A stretch of DNA of 64,000 nucleotides from JACCWM01 sp040393065 (GCA_040393065.1 JBEBUW010000004.1:1-64000); one strand, 5' to 3'. Positions 8,093 through 17,186 are shown, counted from the stretch's first letter. Notes: a model not told the origin generated them from the sequence alone. Program-made: numbers and translations.

Positions 8093-9649
8093 TTATTCGC
8101 CGGCATCTCCGGTTTTATCTTCTTCCTTTGCCTTATTTTCAGCCGTTTCAGCAAGCATCGAATCCAGCGCAGGCTGCACCAGATCACGATCCGGATCATG
8201 AAAAGCCGCCTGCTGATCCAATTCCAGCTCAAACAACGTCGGTACTTCACCAACTTCCGGCATCGGCTCCCTGGTCCCCTGTTTAATCTGCATACTGGCC
8301 CAGGCCTGAAGACGATACGCATCCCGATTGCCCGCGCCCAGACTTGTAACCCGACGCATCGTCGTTTCACAAAGGGTATATTGATGCGCCGCGCAGTAGC
8401 TATGACCGATCACATACAGCCGATGCGCACGCTCCTCAGCGCTCATCGTAAACTCTTGCTTTACCTTGTTCTGCTCGTCGAGAAACTCATGCACTGCCGC
8501 ATTCGCCGCAACGCGCGCAAACCGCACTCCCGTCACCGCACGCCCGACCACATCGACCGACTCCGCCGCCACAACAACAGCTTGCGGCCTGGCCACACGT
8601 TCCGAAACCTCACCGATCGCAAACCCCGCCGCCACAACCAACGCAATCACGCATACATACAGCACCGCCGCATACCGCAGCGCGCGCCCCAGCGTTTCTT
8701 GCTCCGGCCGCGGCACCTGATAATCCCGAATGCGCTCCCCATATTCACGCGCCTGCCGCACACTCTCAATCCAGGGCCGGATCCACCAGAACTGCAGGCT
8801 GTATTTCAGCGCAAGCGCATCCTGCCCGTTGTAAACCTGACCGGCGCCCGGCGCCAGCCCACTCAAAATCGCAGAAATCACCGGCACATGCGCCGGGCGC
8901 GGATCAAATCCCACCGGCGCATACGGACCACGCGCCTCCTCCTGCTGCGCAATCGCCCCGCTCAAAACCTCGCCCGCAAAAGCCCGCGACTTCTTCAGGT
9001 TTTCCATTCTATCGAGACTTTCGTGCGCACTCTGCGTAATATCATCCGCCGTCCGCCCACCAACCGACGAACTTCGGCCCGATGAATTCTTCTCGGAAGC
9101 AACCCCACCTGAAACACGCTCTACCAAACCTTCAGTCGTATCCAGCTCTGGCTCCCAGGCACTGATTTTGGGCAAAACCTTCGTTTTCTTCTCAACGACA
9201 TTTGCCTCAACCGCAGCCTCGTTCTCCGCCAGCTCCGGAAACAACGCCTCCCAACCGCCCGAAGCCTCCCCGGCAGCGTCCGACGCAACCGTACGCCGAG
9301 CTTTTGACGACGTTTCGTCGGCCGACTCAACATTCAACGCCGAAAAACGCCCGAAAGGCACATCGGCCTCCTCCGCCCCGCGCACACTTTTTACCGACGC
9401 ACTTTCTCGAATCGCCCCTACACTTCGCACAATCTGAGCAGAAATTCCCTCACGCCCCAACATCTCCTTACACGCAGCCGCTTCTTCATAATCCAGCGCC
9501 TTTCGGAACGTAAGAAGCCCCAGCAGCAAACTTTCCAGAAGCTCACTCTCCGGCCGGCCGCTCAGCACCGCAAGCCGGCGAGCGATCACAGCAGGCCCAT
9601 CCGCGCAGTGCTCGGTATGAATCACGACCTGATAGTTTTTTTCACCCAT
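8093..9649 (-). CDS. Unknown protein with central membrane segments
   Basis: No family recognised. From the ATG at 9649 it has 518 residues. The N-terminus (MGEKNYQVVIHTEH to about 85) looks like a small alpha/beta domain with Cys residues; residues 90-260 are low-complexity Ser/Glu/Ala-rich. A segment AILSGLAPGAGQVYNGQDALALKY resembles the short membrane domain of TM2/DUF5683-type proteins, and a clear transmembrane helix follows (YAAVLYVCVIALVVAAGFAI). The C-terminal part, with Cys in YCAAHQYTLCETTMRRV and helical repeats, is probably a TPR-like periplasmic domain. A longer start at 9691 is possible; neither has a good ribosome site. Confidence 0.7.
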   Translation of the reverse strand: MGEKNYQVVIHTEHCADGPAVIARRLAVLSGRPESELLESLLLGLLTFRKALDYEEAAACKEMLGREGISAQIVRSVGAIRESASVKSVRGAEEADVPFGRFSALNVESADETSSKARRTVASDAAGEASGGWEALFPELAENEAAVEANVVEKKTKVLPKISAWEPELDTTEGLVERVSGGVASEKNSSGRSSSVGGRTADDITQSAHESLDRMENLKKSRAFAGEVLSGAIAQQEEARGPYAPVGFDPRPAHVPVISAILSGLAPGAGQVYNGQDALALKYSLQFWWIRPWIESVRQAREYGERIRDYQVPRPEQETLGRALRYAAVLYVCVIALVVAAGFAIGEVSERVARPQAVVVAAESVDVVGRAVTGVRFARVAANAAVHEFLDEQNKVKQEFTMSAEERAHRLYVIGHSYCAAHQYTLCETTMRRVTSLGAGNRDAYRLQAWASMQIKQGTREPMPEVGEVPTLFELELDQQAAFHDPDRDLVQPALDSMLAETAENKAKEEDKTGDAGE

Positions 9650-9886
9650 AACGACACGTACAATGGTAGGATTGGACCCGGGAAAGCACACGCATTTTCA
9701 CGTTCTTCAGTTCTGCGCAGCCGGCCCCGCAACAGCACCGGCCCATGCCACGAACATCGACATTTGCTTCACTACTGCAGACCGTGCTACATCCGCATGT
9801 CAATTTGAGTTTAGTCTATTTACCTGTATTTCCAAGAATTGAATCAAGCCCTCCCCCCCCCACTACCACAATCAGGAGACATCGGC

Positions 9887-10327
9887 ATGCAAAAGACATT
9901 TTCTGCACTCGCGCCGCAATCTATCCGAAGAAATTTCTGGCTCATTCTGGCCCTGCTCCTCATCAGCGTCGCCACCGGCTGTATCGTTGATGAAGAAGGC
10001 GATCCGCAAATTATTTCGATGACCGTGAGCCCGAACAGTGTCAGCCGCAGTGAAACCGGTTCTACCAGCGAATATTTCACCGTTACCATCGATATCGCCA
10101 ATTTCGAGGACGAAGTTACTTCCGCGGAAGTCTACATCCAATCGCCCGCCCGCACCGCCGAACACGGCCAGATCGAAATCGAAGGCGACACCATCATCCT
10201 CTCACAAATCGCCAAAACCTGGTTCGGCAATCTCGAAGTCGGAACCTACAACCTCGGCGCCACGGTGAGAACCGACACCGTCACCGTCCGCGAGAACAAC
10301 CTCACGACGGTCACCATCACCGACTGA
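9887..10327 (+). CDS. Small lipoprotein, unknown function
   Basis: A 146-residue protein with a basic start, a hydrophobic stretch (FWLILALLLISVATGC) and a clear lipobox, so anchored at the membrane. The mature part has alternating beta-type sequence (IISMTVSPNSVSRSETGS, TVTIDIANFEDEV) suggesting one Ig-like or beta-sandwich domain. The ATG at 9887 is chosen because AGGAG precedes it at 9873-9877; a longer reading from 9839 would pass through the C-run at 9853-9861. It is divergent from the unknown membrane protein gene. Confidence 0.75.
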   Translation: MQKTFSALAPQSIRRNFWLILALLLISVATGCIVDEEGDPQIISMTVSPNSVSRSETGSTSEYFTVTIDIANFEDEVTSAEVYIQSPARTAEHGQIEIEGDTIILSQIAKTWFGNLEVGTYNLGATVRTDTVTVRENNLTTVTITD

Positions 10328-10428
10328 TAGACGCGTTTTCCCCGAAATGGACGATATCTGTCCTGCACTTAGCTTCGTCGTGAAGACTCGCGATGTGTAC
10401 CCGTCGGCTTTTTCAAGAGGTTTGTTCT

Positions 10429-10878
10429 ATGGCAGAAATACGGATTCAACCAGAATCGCGCTCCTCCAATATCCAGCAAGCGCTTCAAGGTTTATCCGAT
10501 GGCGTAACCAGTCTGGTCAAAAATCATATCGAGCTGATTCGCTATGAGGTCAAAGAAGAAGCCACGCAGGCCGGCAAAAACGCCGCCGCGCTCGCCCTGT
10601 TTGGTCTGATTACCTTTGTTGGCTACGGCCTGCTCAACATCACCGCGATCCTGTTCGCCGGATGGTTCGGCGGCATTGTGGCCATGGCAATCACCGCGCT
10701 TATCCTGACCTTAATCAACCTGGCAGGCGGCCTGTTTGCGATCTTGAAAATCCTCAAACGATTCGAACACAATGCCAGCGGACTCAAAAGCGTCGGTGCA
10801 GAACTTAAGAAGGACAAGCAATGGATAAATCAGATTCGCAACAACTCGTCCCCACAACTTCCGGCCCAGACCTCATAA
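10429..10878 (+). CDS. YqjE/phage-holin-3-6-like membrane protein
   Basis: A 149-residue protein with an amphipathic N-terminal helix (NIQQALQGLSDGVTSLVKNHIELIRYEVKEEA) and two close transmembrane helices (ALALFGLITFVGYGLL and VAMAITALILTLINLAGGLFAI). This is the layout of the DUF1469/YqjE family, found in envelope-stress operons with YqjD; no lysis genes are nearby, so it is not a phage holin. AAGAGG lies 8 nt before the ATG. Its last 58 nt overlap the next gene, so the two are translationally coupled. Confidence 0.75.
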   Translation: MAEIRIQPESRSSNIQQALQGLSDGVTSLVKNHIELIRYEVKEEATQAGKNAAALALFGLITFVGYGLLNITAILFAGWFGGIVAMAITALILTLINLAGGLFAILKILKRFEHNASGLKSVGAELKKDKQWINQIRNNSSPQLPAQTS

Positions 10879-11087
10879 CCTACGAAGGTGAAGACGGACC
10901 GGCCGCCGAATTGCGCGCAGAAATCGAGGCTTCACGCCGACAAATCGCACGCAGTCTCGAAGAACTCCAGCTCGAAGTCGAATCCACCGTGGAACGCATC
11001 ACTGACTGGCAAGGCTTTGTCCGAGAGCATCCTCTGCCCTGCGTCGGTGCTGCGTTTGCTTTTGGATTATACCTCGGCCTGCGCTAG
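10821..11087 (+). CDS. DUF3618-like small membrane protein
   Basis: An 88-residue protein: a charged coiled-coil helix RAEIEASRRQIARSLEELQ as in DUF3618 proteins, followed by a C-terminal hydrophobic anchor (CVGAAFAFGLYLGLR). It overlaps the YqjE-like gene by 58 nt in another frame. These proteins are thought to associate with YqjE-type partners at the inner membrane; the role is not established. Confidence 0.7.
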   Translation: MDKSDSQQLVPTTSGPDLITYEGEDGPAAELRAEIEASRRQIARSLEELQLEVESTVERITDWQGFVREHPLPCVGAAFAFGLYLGLR

Positions 11088-11161
11088 CTGAACTTGACGT
11101 CCCGTAAGCGGTGCGCATGCTTGGTCCCGCTCGTTAATTCAGCTTGAACGTCTGTTTTTTT
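11086..11161 (+). terminator. Possible terminator with branched stem
   Basis: AGCTGAA (11086-11092) pairs with TTCAGCT (11138-11144), enclosing AGCGG/CCGCT; a T7 run follows about 10 nt later. It begins at the stop of the DUF3618-like gene and would separate it from the next gene. Confidence 0.45.
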
Positions 11162-11246
11162 GCCCACGCTCAAGTGCTTCACGGTACGATAATCCGGATA
11201 ATTCCCTTTCCATTTGTAGTTCCACTTCTAACGTTGCGAAAAAATT

Positions 11247-11498
11247 ATGAGTACGATTTCAAACGATATGAACCACGAGAGAACCACTGTGAATGATCAG
11301 AACCAGGATACCCGTGAGCGTCTTGAGGAGCAGTATCAAAACCTTGAGCAACACGTGGCACAAACGCGAGAGCAGTTACAGCACTTCAACGAGCAGGCCG
11401 TAACCTTCATTCGTCAGAATCCAGGCTGGTGCATTCTAGGAGCGGTTGCCGTGGGTTATGTCGTCGGACGAATGGCCTCTAAACGCTGGTTATCCTGA
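11247..11498 (+). CDS. DUF883-like tail-anchored small protein
   Basis: An 83-residue protein with a long charged helix (TRERLEEQYQNLEQHVAQTR) and a glycine-rich C-terminal membrane helix (CILGAVAVGYVVGRMASKRW), the layout of ElaB/YqjD/DUF883 proteins that tether ribosomes or stabilise membranes in stationary phase. An internal ATG at 11268 (MNHERT) is an alternative start. Its stop codon is part of the ribosome site TGAGGAG of the next gene, so the two are likely co-translated. Confidence 0.65.
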   Translation: MSTISNDMNHERTTVNDQNQDTRERLEEQYQNLEQHVAQTREQLQHFNEQAVTFIRQNPGWCILGAVAVGYVVGRMASKRWLS

Positions 11499-11508
11499 GG
11501 AGTTTGCT

Positions 11509-11835
11509 ATGTATGATAATTATGATGATGCAACGCAAAAGCCAATGCTGGAAGAACGCAGCCTGTCTGAAAACACGCAGCGTGTTGCCGCAGATCTGCG
11601 CGAGCTGGTCGATACCGTACGACGCGACTACCCGATCGGTAAGTATTACGAAGAAAATCCCTACGTCGTACTCGCCGCCGCCGCCGGCGTTGGCTACGTC
11701 CTGGCCGGCGGATTGTTTTCCCCTTTCACCAGGCGGCTGATGCGCATCGGCATGAAAGCCCTGGTCATCCCCATGGCAACCAACCAGCTCAAAGGCAGCA
11801 ACAGCGCGCAAGATCCAAATATCTTCAGGCAGTAA
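11509..11835 (+). CDS. Small membrane-anchored protein with glycine-rich helix
   Basis: 108 residues. An acidic N-terminus (MYDNYDDATQKPMLEER) and helix RVAADLRELVDTVRRDYPIG lead to a membrane segment rich in Ala/Gly (PYVVLAAAAGVGYVLAGGLF) and a basic tail (TRRLMRIGMKAL). It resembles the neighbouring DUF883-type protein and may be a diverged paralogue. The ATG at 11509 follows GAGGAG by 6 nt; the longer reading from 11446 lies inside the preceding gene and is unlikely. Confidence 0.65.
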   Translation: MYDNYDDATQKPMLEERSLSENTQRVAADLRELVDTVRRDYPIGKYYEENPYVVLAAAAGVGYVLAGGLFSPFTRRLMRIGMKALVIPMATNQLKGSNSAQDPNIFRQ

Positions 11836-11922
11836 CCGTTTACTCTGCACACACGTTGGTTTACCAGGTCACTACAAAAACCACTCGAACATAACCACGG
11901 CATATCAGGAAGGAGCCTTCGC

Positions 11923-12270
11923 ATGGATTGGAAAAAAGTATTCACAGACGTCAATCGCCAGGTTAGCAACACCTATGACTCCAGTGTCGAATCCCTGCTT
12001 GATCGACTGGGACTCGAGCAAAAACGCAGCACCATGGAAGTCATCCTGCCCGTTCTCGGTATTTTCGGAGCAGGCATCGCCGTAGGAGCCACACTCGGAC
12101 TACTTTTTGCCCCCAAACGTGGCGATGAAATCCGTGGTGATATCCGCAATCGTCTCGAAGATTTCCGCGAGCGTGTGCCCACCTCCTACGATGAAATCCG
12201 CAACCGCAATAATCGCGAAACAACCACGGACGTACAGGCCCAGCCCTACTCCGATACACTGCCGCGCTAA
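11923..12270 (+). CDS. YtxH-domain-like protein
   Basis: 115 residues. A single transmembrane segment runs into the YtxH signature GAGIAVGATLGLLFAPKRGDEIR, followed by a charged helix. YtxH proteins are induced by general stress in several bacteria; the biochemical role is unknown. AAGGAG precedes the ATG by 7 nt. It closes the island of short anchored proteins and is followed by a strong terminator. Confidence 0.75.
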   Translation: MDWKKVFTDVNRQVSNTYDSSVESLLDRLGLEQKRSTMEVILPVLGIFGAGIAVGATLGLLFAPKRGDEIRGDIRNRLEDFRERVPTSYDEIRNRNNRETTTDVQAQPYSDTLPR

Positions 12271-12293
12271 TCCTTGTAGTCATCCACCCCTGC

Positions 12294-12341
12294 CCCACAA
12301 AAAATCCCCGGAGCCTGACAGGCTACGGGGATTTTTTGTGG
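12294..12341. terminator. Bidirectional terminator
   Basis: CCACAAAAAATCCCC pairs with GGGGATTTTTTGTGG around a loop that holds a second GCCTG/CAGGC stem. A- and T-runs on the two sides let it stop both the YtxH gene and the convergent polysaccharide-export gene. Confidence 0.9.
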
Positions 12342-12368
12342 AGACAATCTTACCAATGAGTCATGCAC

Positions 12369-12995
12369 TCAGTACGCCGACTCCGGCACAAAAACAATAT
12401 CACCCGGCAACAGGCGTATATTGCGTTGTCTACCTTCTACAATCTCCTGCATCGGAACCCGCACCTGAACCTCCACCTCGTTCACCACACGCGTTAATTT
12501 CGTGTTATTGGTGCTGGCGCGCTCAGAAAAGCCGCCGGCCAGAGCAAACGCCTCGATGATGCTCAGATTGGACTGATACGGAAACGAGCCCGGCTTTTTG
12601 ACCTCTCCAAACACAAAGATCCGCTTGGAATTATACTCGAGCAGCGCGCAGGAAACGGCCGGATTACGCACATAACCATCACGCAGGCCCTCGGTAATCA
12701 CCGCCTCGACATCGGCACACGTTCGGCCCGATACCTGGATTCGCCCAACGTACGGATAATTGATGCTGCCTTCGCTTGAAACCGTAAACTCCCCGGACAA
12801 ATGCTCTTCCGAAAAGACACGAATCTCAAACTTATCGCCCGGTCCCAGCTCACCCGTTTCGGGCACCTCACTTTGCTGTTCAACCAGCGCAAGAAACGCG
12901 GGATCGACACGCTCCTGCCCACAGGCCCCAAGAAACAATCCGAGCACTGCGGCGAGTAAAATCCACCAGAAATGCAAACGGGCATCGCTATACAT
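12369..12995 (-). CDS. Wza-like polysaccharide export lipoprotein
   Basis: Outer-membrane polysaccharide secretin subunit. The lipobox LGLFLGAC is followed by a Poly_export domain (LGPGDKFEIRVFSEEHLSGEFTVSSEG and NYPYVGRIQVSG) and an SLBB domain (KRIFVFGEVKKPGSFPYQS, ALAGGFSERAS). At about 208 residues it is shorter than Wza (about 380) and has one SLBB domain, as in the EpsY/GumB type. ATG 12995 is preferred so that the signal peptide is N-terminal; 13055 is the longest reading. No glycosyltransferases or Wzc are in the window, so the partner synthesis genes are elsewhere. The beta-barrel gene upstream may be its partner. Confidence 0.88.
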   Translation of the reverse strand: MYSDARLHFWWILLAAVLGLFLGACGQERVDPAFLALVEQQSEVPETGELGPGDKFEIRVFSEEHLSGEFTVSSEGSINYPYVGRIQVSGRTCADVEAVITEGLRDGYVRNPAVSCALLEYNSKRIFVFGEVKKPGSFPYQSNLSIIEAFALAGGFSERASTNNTKLTRVVNEVEVQVRVPMQEIVEGRQRNIRLLPGDIVFVPESAY

Positions 12996-13180
12996 AAAGC
13001 CACTCTGAGGCTGAAGAAGGGATGGAAGCAAAACTTGGAATCGATAAACCACCACAGCGAGAAACCAGGCTACATCACTGTTTTATTTTATCGGAAACCT
13101 CACACCAGACTTTACACCTGATGTGAGGTACTTTTTCCAGATAGCAGGAGGACGCCCTGAACGAAAGGTAGGCCGTTTAC

Positions 13181-14488
13181 TCAATACGTAAACGTCGTCT
13201 GAATCATCACCTGATGCTGCACGAATTCGCGCAAGATAACCCGCGAAGGATCGATATCCACCACATCATCAAAAATCAGAATTTGATCGTCAGTGAAGTT
13301 CGTTCCAAAGCGGTAGCGCAATTCCGCATTCCACCAATTGGTAAAATTATACAGCACGTTTGCACCTGCGCCCAACGCCAGGTCATTCACATCATCCGGC
13401 GTCAGCACCTGTTGGCTGGTACTGGTCGGCAACTTTACGCCACCATCTTTATAGCGATAGTCACGAATATTGACGTCACCTTCAGCACTCAACCGCAGGC
13501 GATTCGCCAGAAATCCCTGCTCGTAACCTGCATAGACCCGATGAAACGTGTAGTAGTTACTGATTGGTGAATCGCGAAAGTTATATTCATAACCAGCGCG
13601 CAGACGGTTGTTCAGACCATGGTTTCCAAATCCGTAATAGACTTCTGCCAGCGCCAGCGGACCGCTAAACGAGTCGCCGGAATCATAAAAACCGTTACCG
13701 TAGCCGGCCAACAATCTGGCTCCCAGGCGGTTGGTCAACAGACCGTTCAAACCACCCATCACACGCAACGGCATACTATCGATCTTATCGACGCTGGGCC
13801 GATCTGTCGGACGATCCTGGTACTGCAAAAATGAGAAGCTTGCATTCAGCAAGAGCGCCGTCTTGGGCAAGAACTTCCACGAATTCTTCAAGCTCAGGTT
13901 ATGACTACCGCGATCAAGCTCCTCGAAAAGGTTGTGCCGATACAACGTATAGTTATACCCGAGATGCGAAGTCAGAACCCGGCCGCCCGGATGAAATCCG
14001 ATTTCTGCACCGGAGCGATTCCAGATCCGATTGATCGTCAGGGTTGAAGCCGAGCTGGGCGCTTCGTTGGTGCGCATAAAGTCGTTGAACACACGCAAGC
14101 TAACGGCGCCGCGTGGGTTGACCACGAAGTTTCCACTCAGCGTTGTCGACAAACCGCTCTGTTCACTTACATCCTCATTATCGACCGCGAAATACTGCGT
14201 CCATGCAACAGCGCCATTGAACCCGAGATCAACGCTTGTAGGGTCGATCATGGAGATCCGCAGACGTGGCTCCACAATGCCAAGTGGCGCTGCGCGCGTC
14301 TGCTCACTGCCCGAACTGTAAAAGAGGTTACTGTTGAAGCCGCTGCCCAGCATCAGCCCCGGATTCAACTGAAAATTGCCCGAACGCAGCCCGTCTCCTG
14401 GCTCGGCAAACGCTGCTGCCGGAAGAATCAGCAGCGCCAGCGCTATCAGAGCCGCGCTACGTACCGTCGTTCTCAGTTCTCTATTCAT
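13181..14488 (-). CDS. Outer-membrane beta-barrel protein
   Basis: 435 residues with a Sec signal (LIALALLILPAAAFAEP), alternating amphipathic beta-strands with many aromatic girdle residues (for example LGYNYTLYRHNLFEELDRGS, RLSAEGDVNIRDYRYKDG), and a C-terminal strand ending in Tyr (MIQTTFTY), the usual BamA sorting signal. It looks like the barrel proteins encoded beside exopolysaccharide export genes, or the GltH-type barrels of gliding complexes. The exact substrate is unknown. It lies between the AgmX-like group and the Wza-like gene on the same strand. Confidence 0.8.
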   Translation of the reverse strand: MNRELRTTVRSAALIALALLILPAAAFAEPGDGLRSGNFQLNPGLMLGSGFNSNLFYSSGSEQTRAAPLGIVEPRLRISMIDPTSVDLGFNGAVAWTQYFAVDNEDVSEQSGLSTTLSGNFVVNPRGAVSLRVFNDFMRTNEAPSSASTLTINRIWNRSGAEIGFHPGGRVLTSHLGYNYTLYRHNLFEELDRGSHNLSLKNSWKFLPKTALLLNASFSFLQYQDRPTDRPSVDKIDSMPLRVMGGLNGLLTNRLGARLLAGYGNGFYDSGDSFSGPLALAEVYYGFGNHGLNNRLRAGYEYNFRDSPISNYYTFHRVYAGYEQGFLANRLRLSAEGDVNIRDYRYKDGGVKLPTSTSQQVLTPDDVNDLALGAGANVLYNFTNWWNAELRYRFGTNFTDDQILIFDDVVDIDPSRVILREFVQHQVMIQTTFTY

Positions 14489-14614
14489 ACAAGCTCTCGA
14501 TTCAATATAATAACGCGTTTACACGGCTCGCTCATCTGGCTTCGACGGCCACAAAACCAGCCATCGTTCGTGCTTCGCGACAATTATCAATTCACACTTC
14601 ATCCCTTGCATCGT

Positions 14615-14633
14615 CGCGCAGGAGTTCTGCGCG
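14615..14633. other. Intercistronic hairpin
   Basis: CGCGCAG and CTGCGCG form a perfect 7-bp stem with a GAGTT loop. There is no U-tract on either side, so a stabilising or processing role fits better than termination. Confidence 0.6.
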
Positions 14634-14668
14634 CAATGCCGGAAAATTCACACCGATCCGCCCCTCAA

Positions 14669-15271
14669 TCAAAAATATGGTGAAAACTTCGGTAATCCTT
14701 CGAGCACCAGGGGATCGTCCCCCAGAAAAGACTCATCCTCAGGAATGATGTCCGGATCAATCGTCACGTCGAGCAGGGTATCCTCGGCATAACGCACTTC
14801 TTCGCCCGCACACACACGCGCTTCCTCGCCAAGGCCGGATACCTTCTGGCCGGCAATCGAAATCAGCGTGTAATGATGCTTGGAAGCTTCCTCATCGGCA
14901 CGGCTTACCGCATCGGACAGACTCACATAACTCTGTTCGCTGACCTTTACGAAGCCCTTAATAGCCGCAAGCTTTTCGTTGACGCAGTTGATCTTCAGAA
15001 TATCACGCTCTTGATTACGCGCCCGACCCAATAGCTGATCGGTTAATTCAAGCGTAGATTTCATCGTTGCGATTTTACTCTGGGTGCGCTCCATGCGCTG
15101 TGTGCCTGAAAGGCTATCGATATCTTCGTCGATCAAAGAACCCGAATTCCGGCCGTTAAACTCTCGAATCGCCTGTTCATTGAGTGTCGTTCCCTGCTGC
15201 GCAGCAACCAGGCCCCCGACAAGCGCGAGTGTGAGTGTGACGGCCACGAAGGAAATCCAACGAATCTTCAT
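14669..15271 (-). CDS. Exported coiled-coil protein, unknown
   Basis: 200 residues with signal peptide (VAVTLTLALVGGLVAAQQ). The middle is a long helix (RMERTQSKIATMKSTLELTDQLLGRARNQERDI) and there are two Cys (ILKINCVNEK, RVCAGEE) that could form a periplasmic disulfide. The acidic tail ends SPYF. ATG 15271 is chosen because AAAGG precedes it and the signal peptide then begins at residue 1. No family is recognised with certainty; the position directly after the AgmX-like gene suggests it belongs to the same envelope complex. Confidence 0.7.
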   Translation of the reverse strand: MKIRWISFVAVTLTLALVGGLVAAQQGTTLNEQAIREFNGRNSGSLIDEDIDSLSGTQRMERTQSKIATMKSTLELTDQLLGRARNQERDILKINCVNEKLAAIKGFVKVSEQSYVSLSDAVSRADEEASKHHYTLISIAGQKVSGLGEEARVCAGEEVRYAEDTLLDVTIDPDIIPEDESFLGDDPLVLEGLPKFSPYF

Positions 15272-15468
15272 AGCGCAACCTTTACCGAAAGAATCATGAT
15301 ACAACCCGCCTCAGTACGTCGAATTCAACCATGGATTGAGGACGGAAGTGCCACAAATACCGTGCCCGGCAATCCATCCATGCAATCCAGAAGGCGCTAC
15401 CATATACGGTAACTACCGTACCGCCTATCAAAAAAAGATAACAACCTGCAATCTCTTTTCAAGGCTTA

Positions 15469-15489
15469 CGCCAGAGCCACGCTCTGGCG
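15469..15489. other. Hairpin just after the AgmX-like gene
   Basis: CGCCAGAGC (15469-15477) and GCTCTGGCG (15481-15489) pair perfectly with a CAC loop, 8 nt past the stop codon. It lacks a U-tract on the minus strand. A second short palindrome (ACGGTA/TACCGT) lies near 15410. Confidence 0.65.
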
Positions 15490-15496
15490 CTGGTTA

Positions 15497-16900
15497 TTAC
15501 TGACCGGGCTGAAAAACAAATGGCATATTGATGATGACGTCACCGCCCTCTGGAGCGGGCAGACCACGCAGACTCTCAATCTCTTTGGCCACACACTGCC
15601 CGACGCCGCCGCCCACATCATCCACCACAGCCTTGGCCTGGGAAACCACACCCCGTGAGCCGCGCGCGGTAATCGTAAAGTTCACCACAATTCGACCACC
15701 GGCCTGATGATTGCGACGAAGCTCCCGTTCATAACAGGCCTGAATTGCGGCCTGCCGCCGGCGAATAGCCGTAGCGACCGACTTATTATCCAGTGTACCG
15801 CCTGCCATGTCCGAGGGATCTTGAATCTTGATGGGTCGCGCCTTGATCTGACTCTCAGCGACTTTTCCAGTATCCACCCCGGCTTTAGCCTGCTTGGTTC
15901 CCTTTAAGCCACCAATATCATCAATCCCGGCTCTCGCGCCCACACCATCGGCATCGGGACTGCCGCCTTTACGGATACCGCTGCGCTCCACACCGGCCTC
16001 GGCGTGTTGAACACCAGTTGAATTCGCAAATGCTTCTTCAGCCGAGATGTTGCCCACTCCACCCAGCAAGGTATCGACCACCGTTCCCCCGCCCTCGCCC
16101 TTGGCGCCCAGCACGCGCAACAAGGTTTTATCTTCCACCTGGCGCATCGTCCGCTCACGAGCACGTTGATCTGCAACCTGCTCCGGACTGCTGCTATCGC
16201 CACCGCTCTCACGTTCCGGAGTCGGCGCGGCAGCCACAGGCTCACCGGTGCTCTCTCCTTCACCTTCGCCTTCAACCACCTCCGGTTCAACTGGCGGCGG
16301 CTCCTCTGGCTCTTTATCGGCCCGAATATGAACAAACCGAGACGGAAACTCATATTCCAGATCCTCAGGAATCGGCCATTCCTGCGAGGTCAACCAGATC
16401 ACAAATCCAAATTGCACAAACGCCGATAGCAGCAGGATAAAGATATACCGCCGATCAATATTCGAATTGAACCCGCCCCGCATCGAAGCCGAAAGAACCG
16501 GCGCGGGCCGCGCTACCGGCGGCTTCACAAACTGGAATAACAGTGACGAATCCTCGATCATCACCTTACCGCGACTGCCTGCGGTCAGTGGAATCGAGTA
16601 CCCCTGGGCTGTCTTCTTGGCCTGCCCCAGACGCACAAGTTCATCAATTTCCTTAACCCCGTCGCCCAGACTGAGGCGTGCATCCATGCCAGGCAACAAG
16701 TTCAGAACATAACGCTCTTTTTCGACGGAAAACAAAACTACCGATTTCGGTACATTGGAACCCGGTACAAAAAGCTGATTCCCCACGATCTCGCTACCGA
16801 TCTTCACCGGTTCCATCGTGCGTATGAGACGCTCTTCGATGATTTTACCGTTATGAATCAGACCGATGCGTAGAACCTTTTGGCCGGACTGGCTGGACAT
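15497..16900 (-). CDS. AgmX/PglI C-terminal domain protein (GltG-like TonB-type linker)
   Basis: 467 residues. The N-terminal cytoplasmic part (about 1-110) resembles an FHA-like beta domain. One transmembrane helix at about 152-172 (YIFILLLSAFVQFGFVIWL) is followed by a Pro/Glu/Gly-rich periplasmic linker (PEEPPPVEPEVVEGEGEGES). The C-terminal domain at about 375-465 (AIQACYERELRRNHQAGGRI, FTITARGSRG, INMPFVFQPG) is the AgmX/PglI tail, related to TonB/TolA, with Cys in ACYEREL and QCVAKEI. Such proteins couple a TolQR-type motor to the outer membrane. Upstream on the same strand are the TolQ and two ExbD genes, separated by a terminator, so it has its own promoter. AAGGAA precedes the ATG. 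Confidence 0.85.
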   Translation of the reverse strand: MSSQSGQKVLRIGLIHNGKIIEERLIRTMEPVKIGSEIVGNQLFVPGSNVPKSVVLFSVEKERYVLNLLPGMDARLSLGDGVKEIDELVRLGQAKKTAQGYSIPLTAGSRGKVMIEDSSLLFQFVKPPVARPAPVLSASMRGGFNSNIDRRYIFILLLSAFVQFGFVIWLTSQEWPIPEDLEYEFPSRFVHIRADKEPEEPPPVEPEVVEGEGEGESTGEPVAAAPTPERESGGDSSSPEQVADQRARERTMRQVEDKTLLRVLGAKGEGGGTVVDTLLGGVGNISAEEAFANSTGVQHAEAGVERSGIRKGGSPDADGVGARAGIDDIGGLKGTKQAKAGVDTGKVAESQIKARPIKIQDPSDMAGGTLDNKSVATAIRRRQAAIQACYERELRRNHQAGGRIVVNFTITARGSRGVVSQAKAVVDDVGGGVGQCVAKEIESLRGLPAPEGGDVIINMPFVFQPGQ

Positions 16901-17120
16901 AAAAAGTTCCTTCGGAGCTTAACGCTCAGAAGTGCTTCTCAGGAGAATCGATACCACAGACCTCCCGACCGACGACTGAGCGTTACCATAGTCTTTAGAG
17001 CGCCCTAACTCGCCTGAAATACACTGTGCGGCATCAAAATGCTTAGAACGCGAGAATTTGGGACAAAGTTGCTTTGATTAACGTAAGCATTAAAACTTAA
17101 ATTTTCAGCCCTGTCTACAA

Positions 17121-17155
17121 AATAGAAGCCCGGAAATTCCGGGCTCTTATTTTTG
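17121..17155 (-). terminator. Terminator after the second ExbD gene
   Basis: AGCCCGGAA (17127-17135) pairs with TTCCGGGCT (17137-17145), and the flanking A-rich and T-rich arms extend the stem. The rest of 16901-17186 shows no gene. Confidence 0.8.
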
Positions 17156-17186
17156 TAAACACAACGATACGCTATACCCCAGGTTA

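Noticed and set aside
7925..9085. Plus-strand 386-aa frame
   Set aside because: Shadow of ettA start and the unknown membrane protein gene.
10429..10878. Phage holin / prophage
   Set aside because: No lysis, capsid or integrase genes nearby; family is also an envelope protein.
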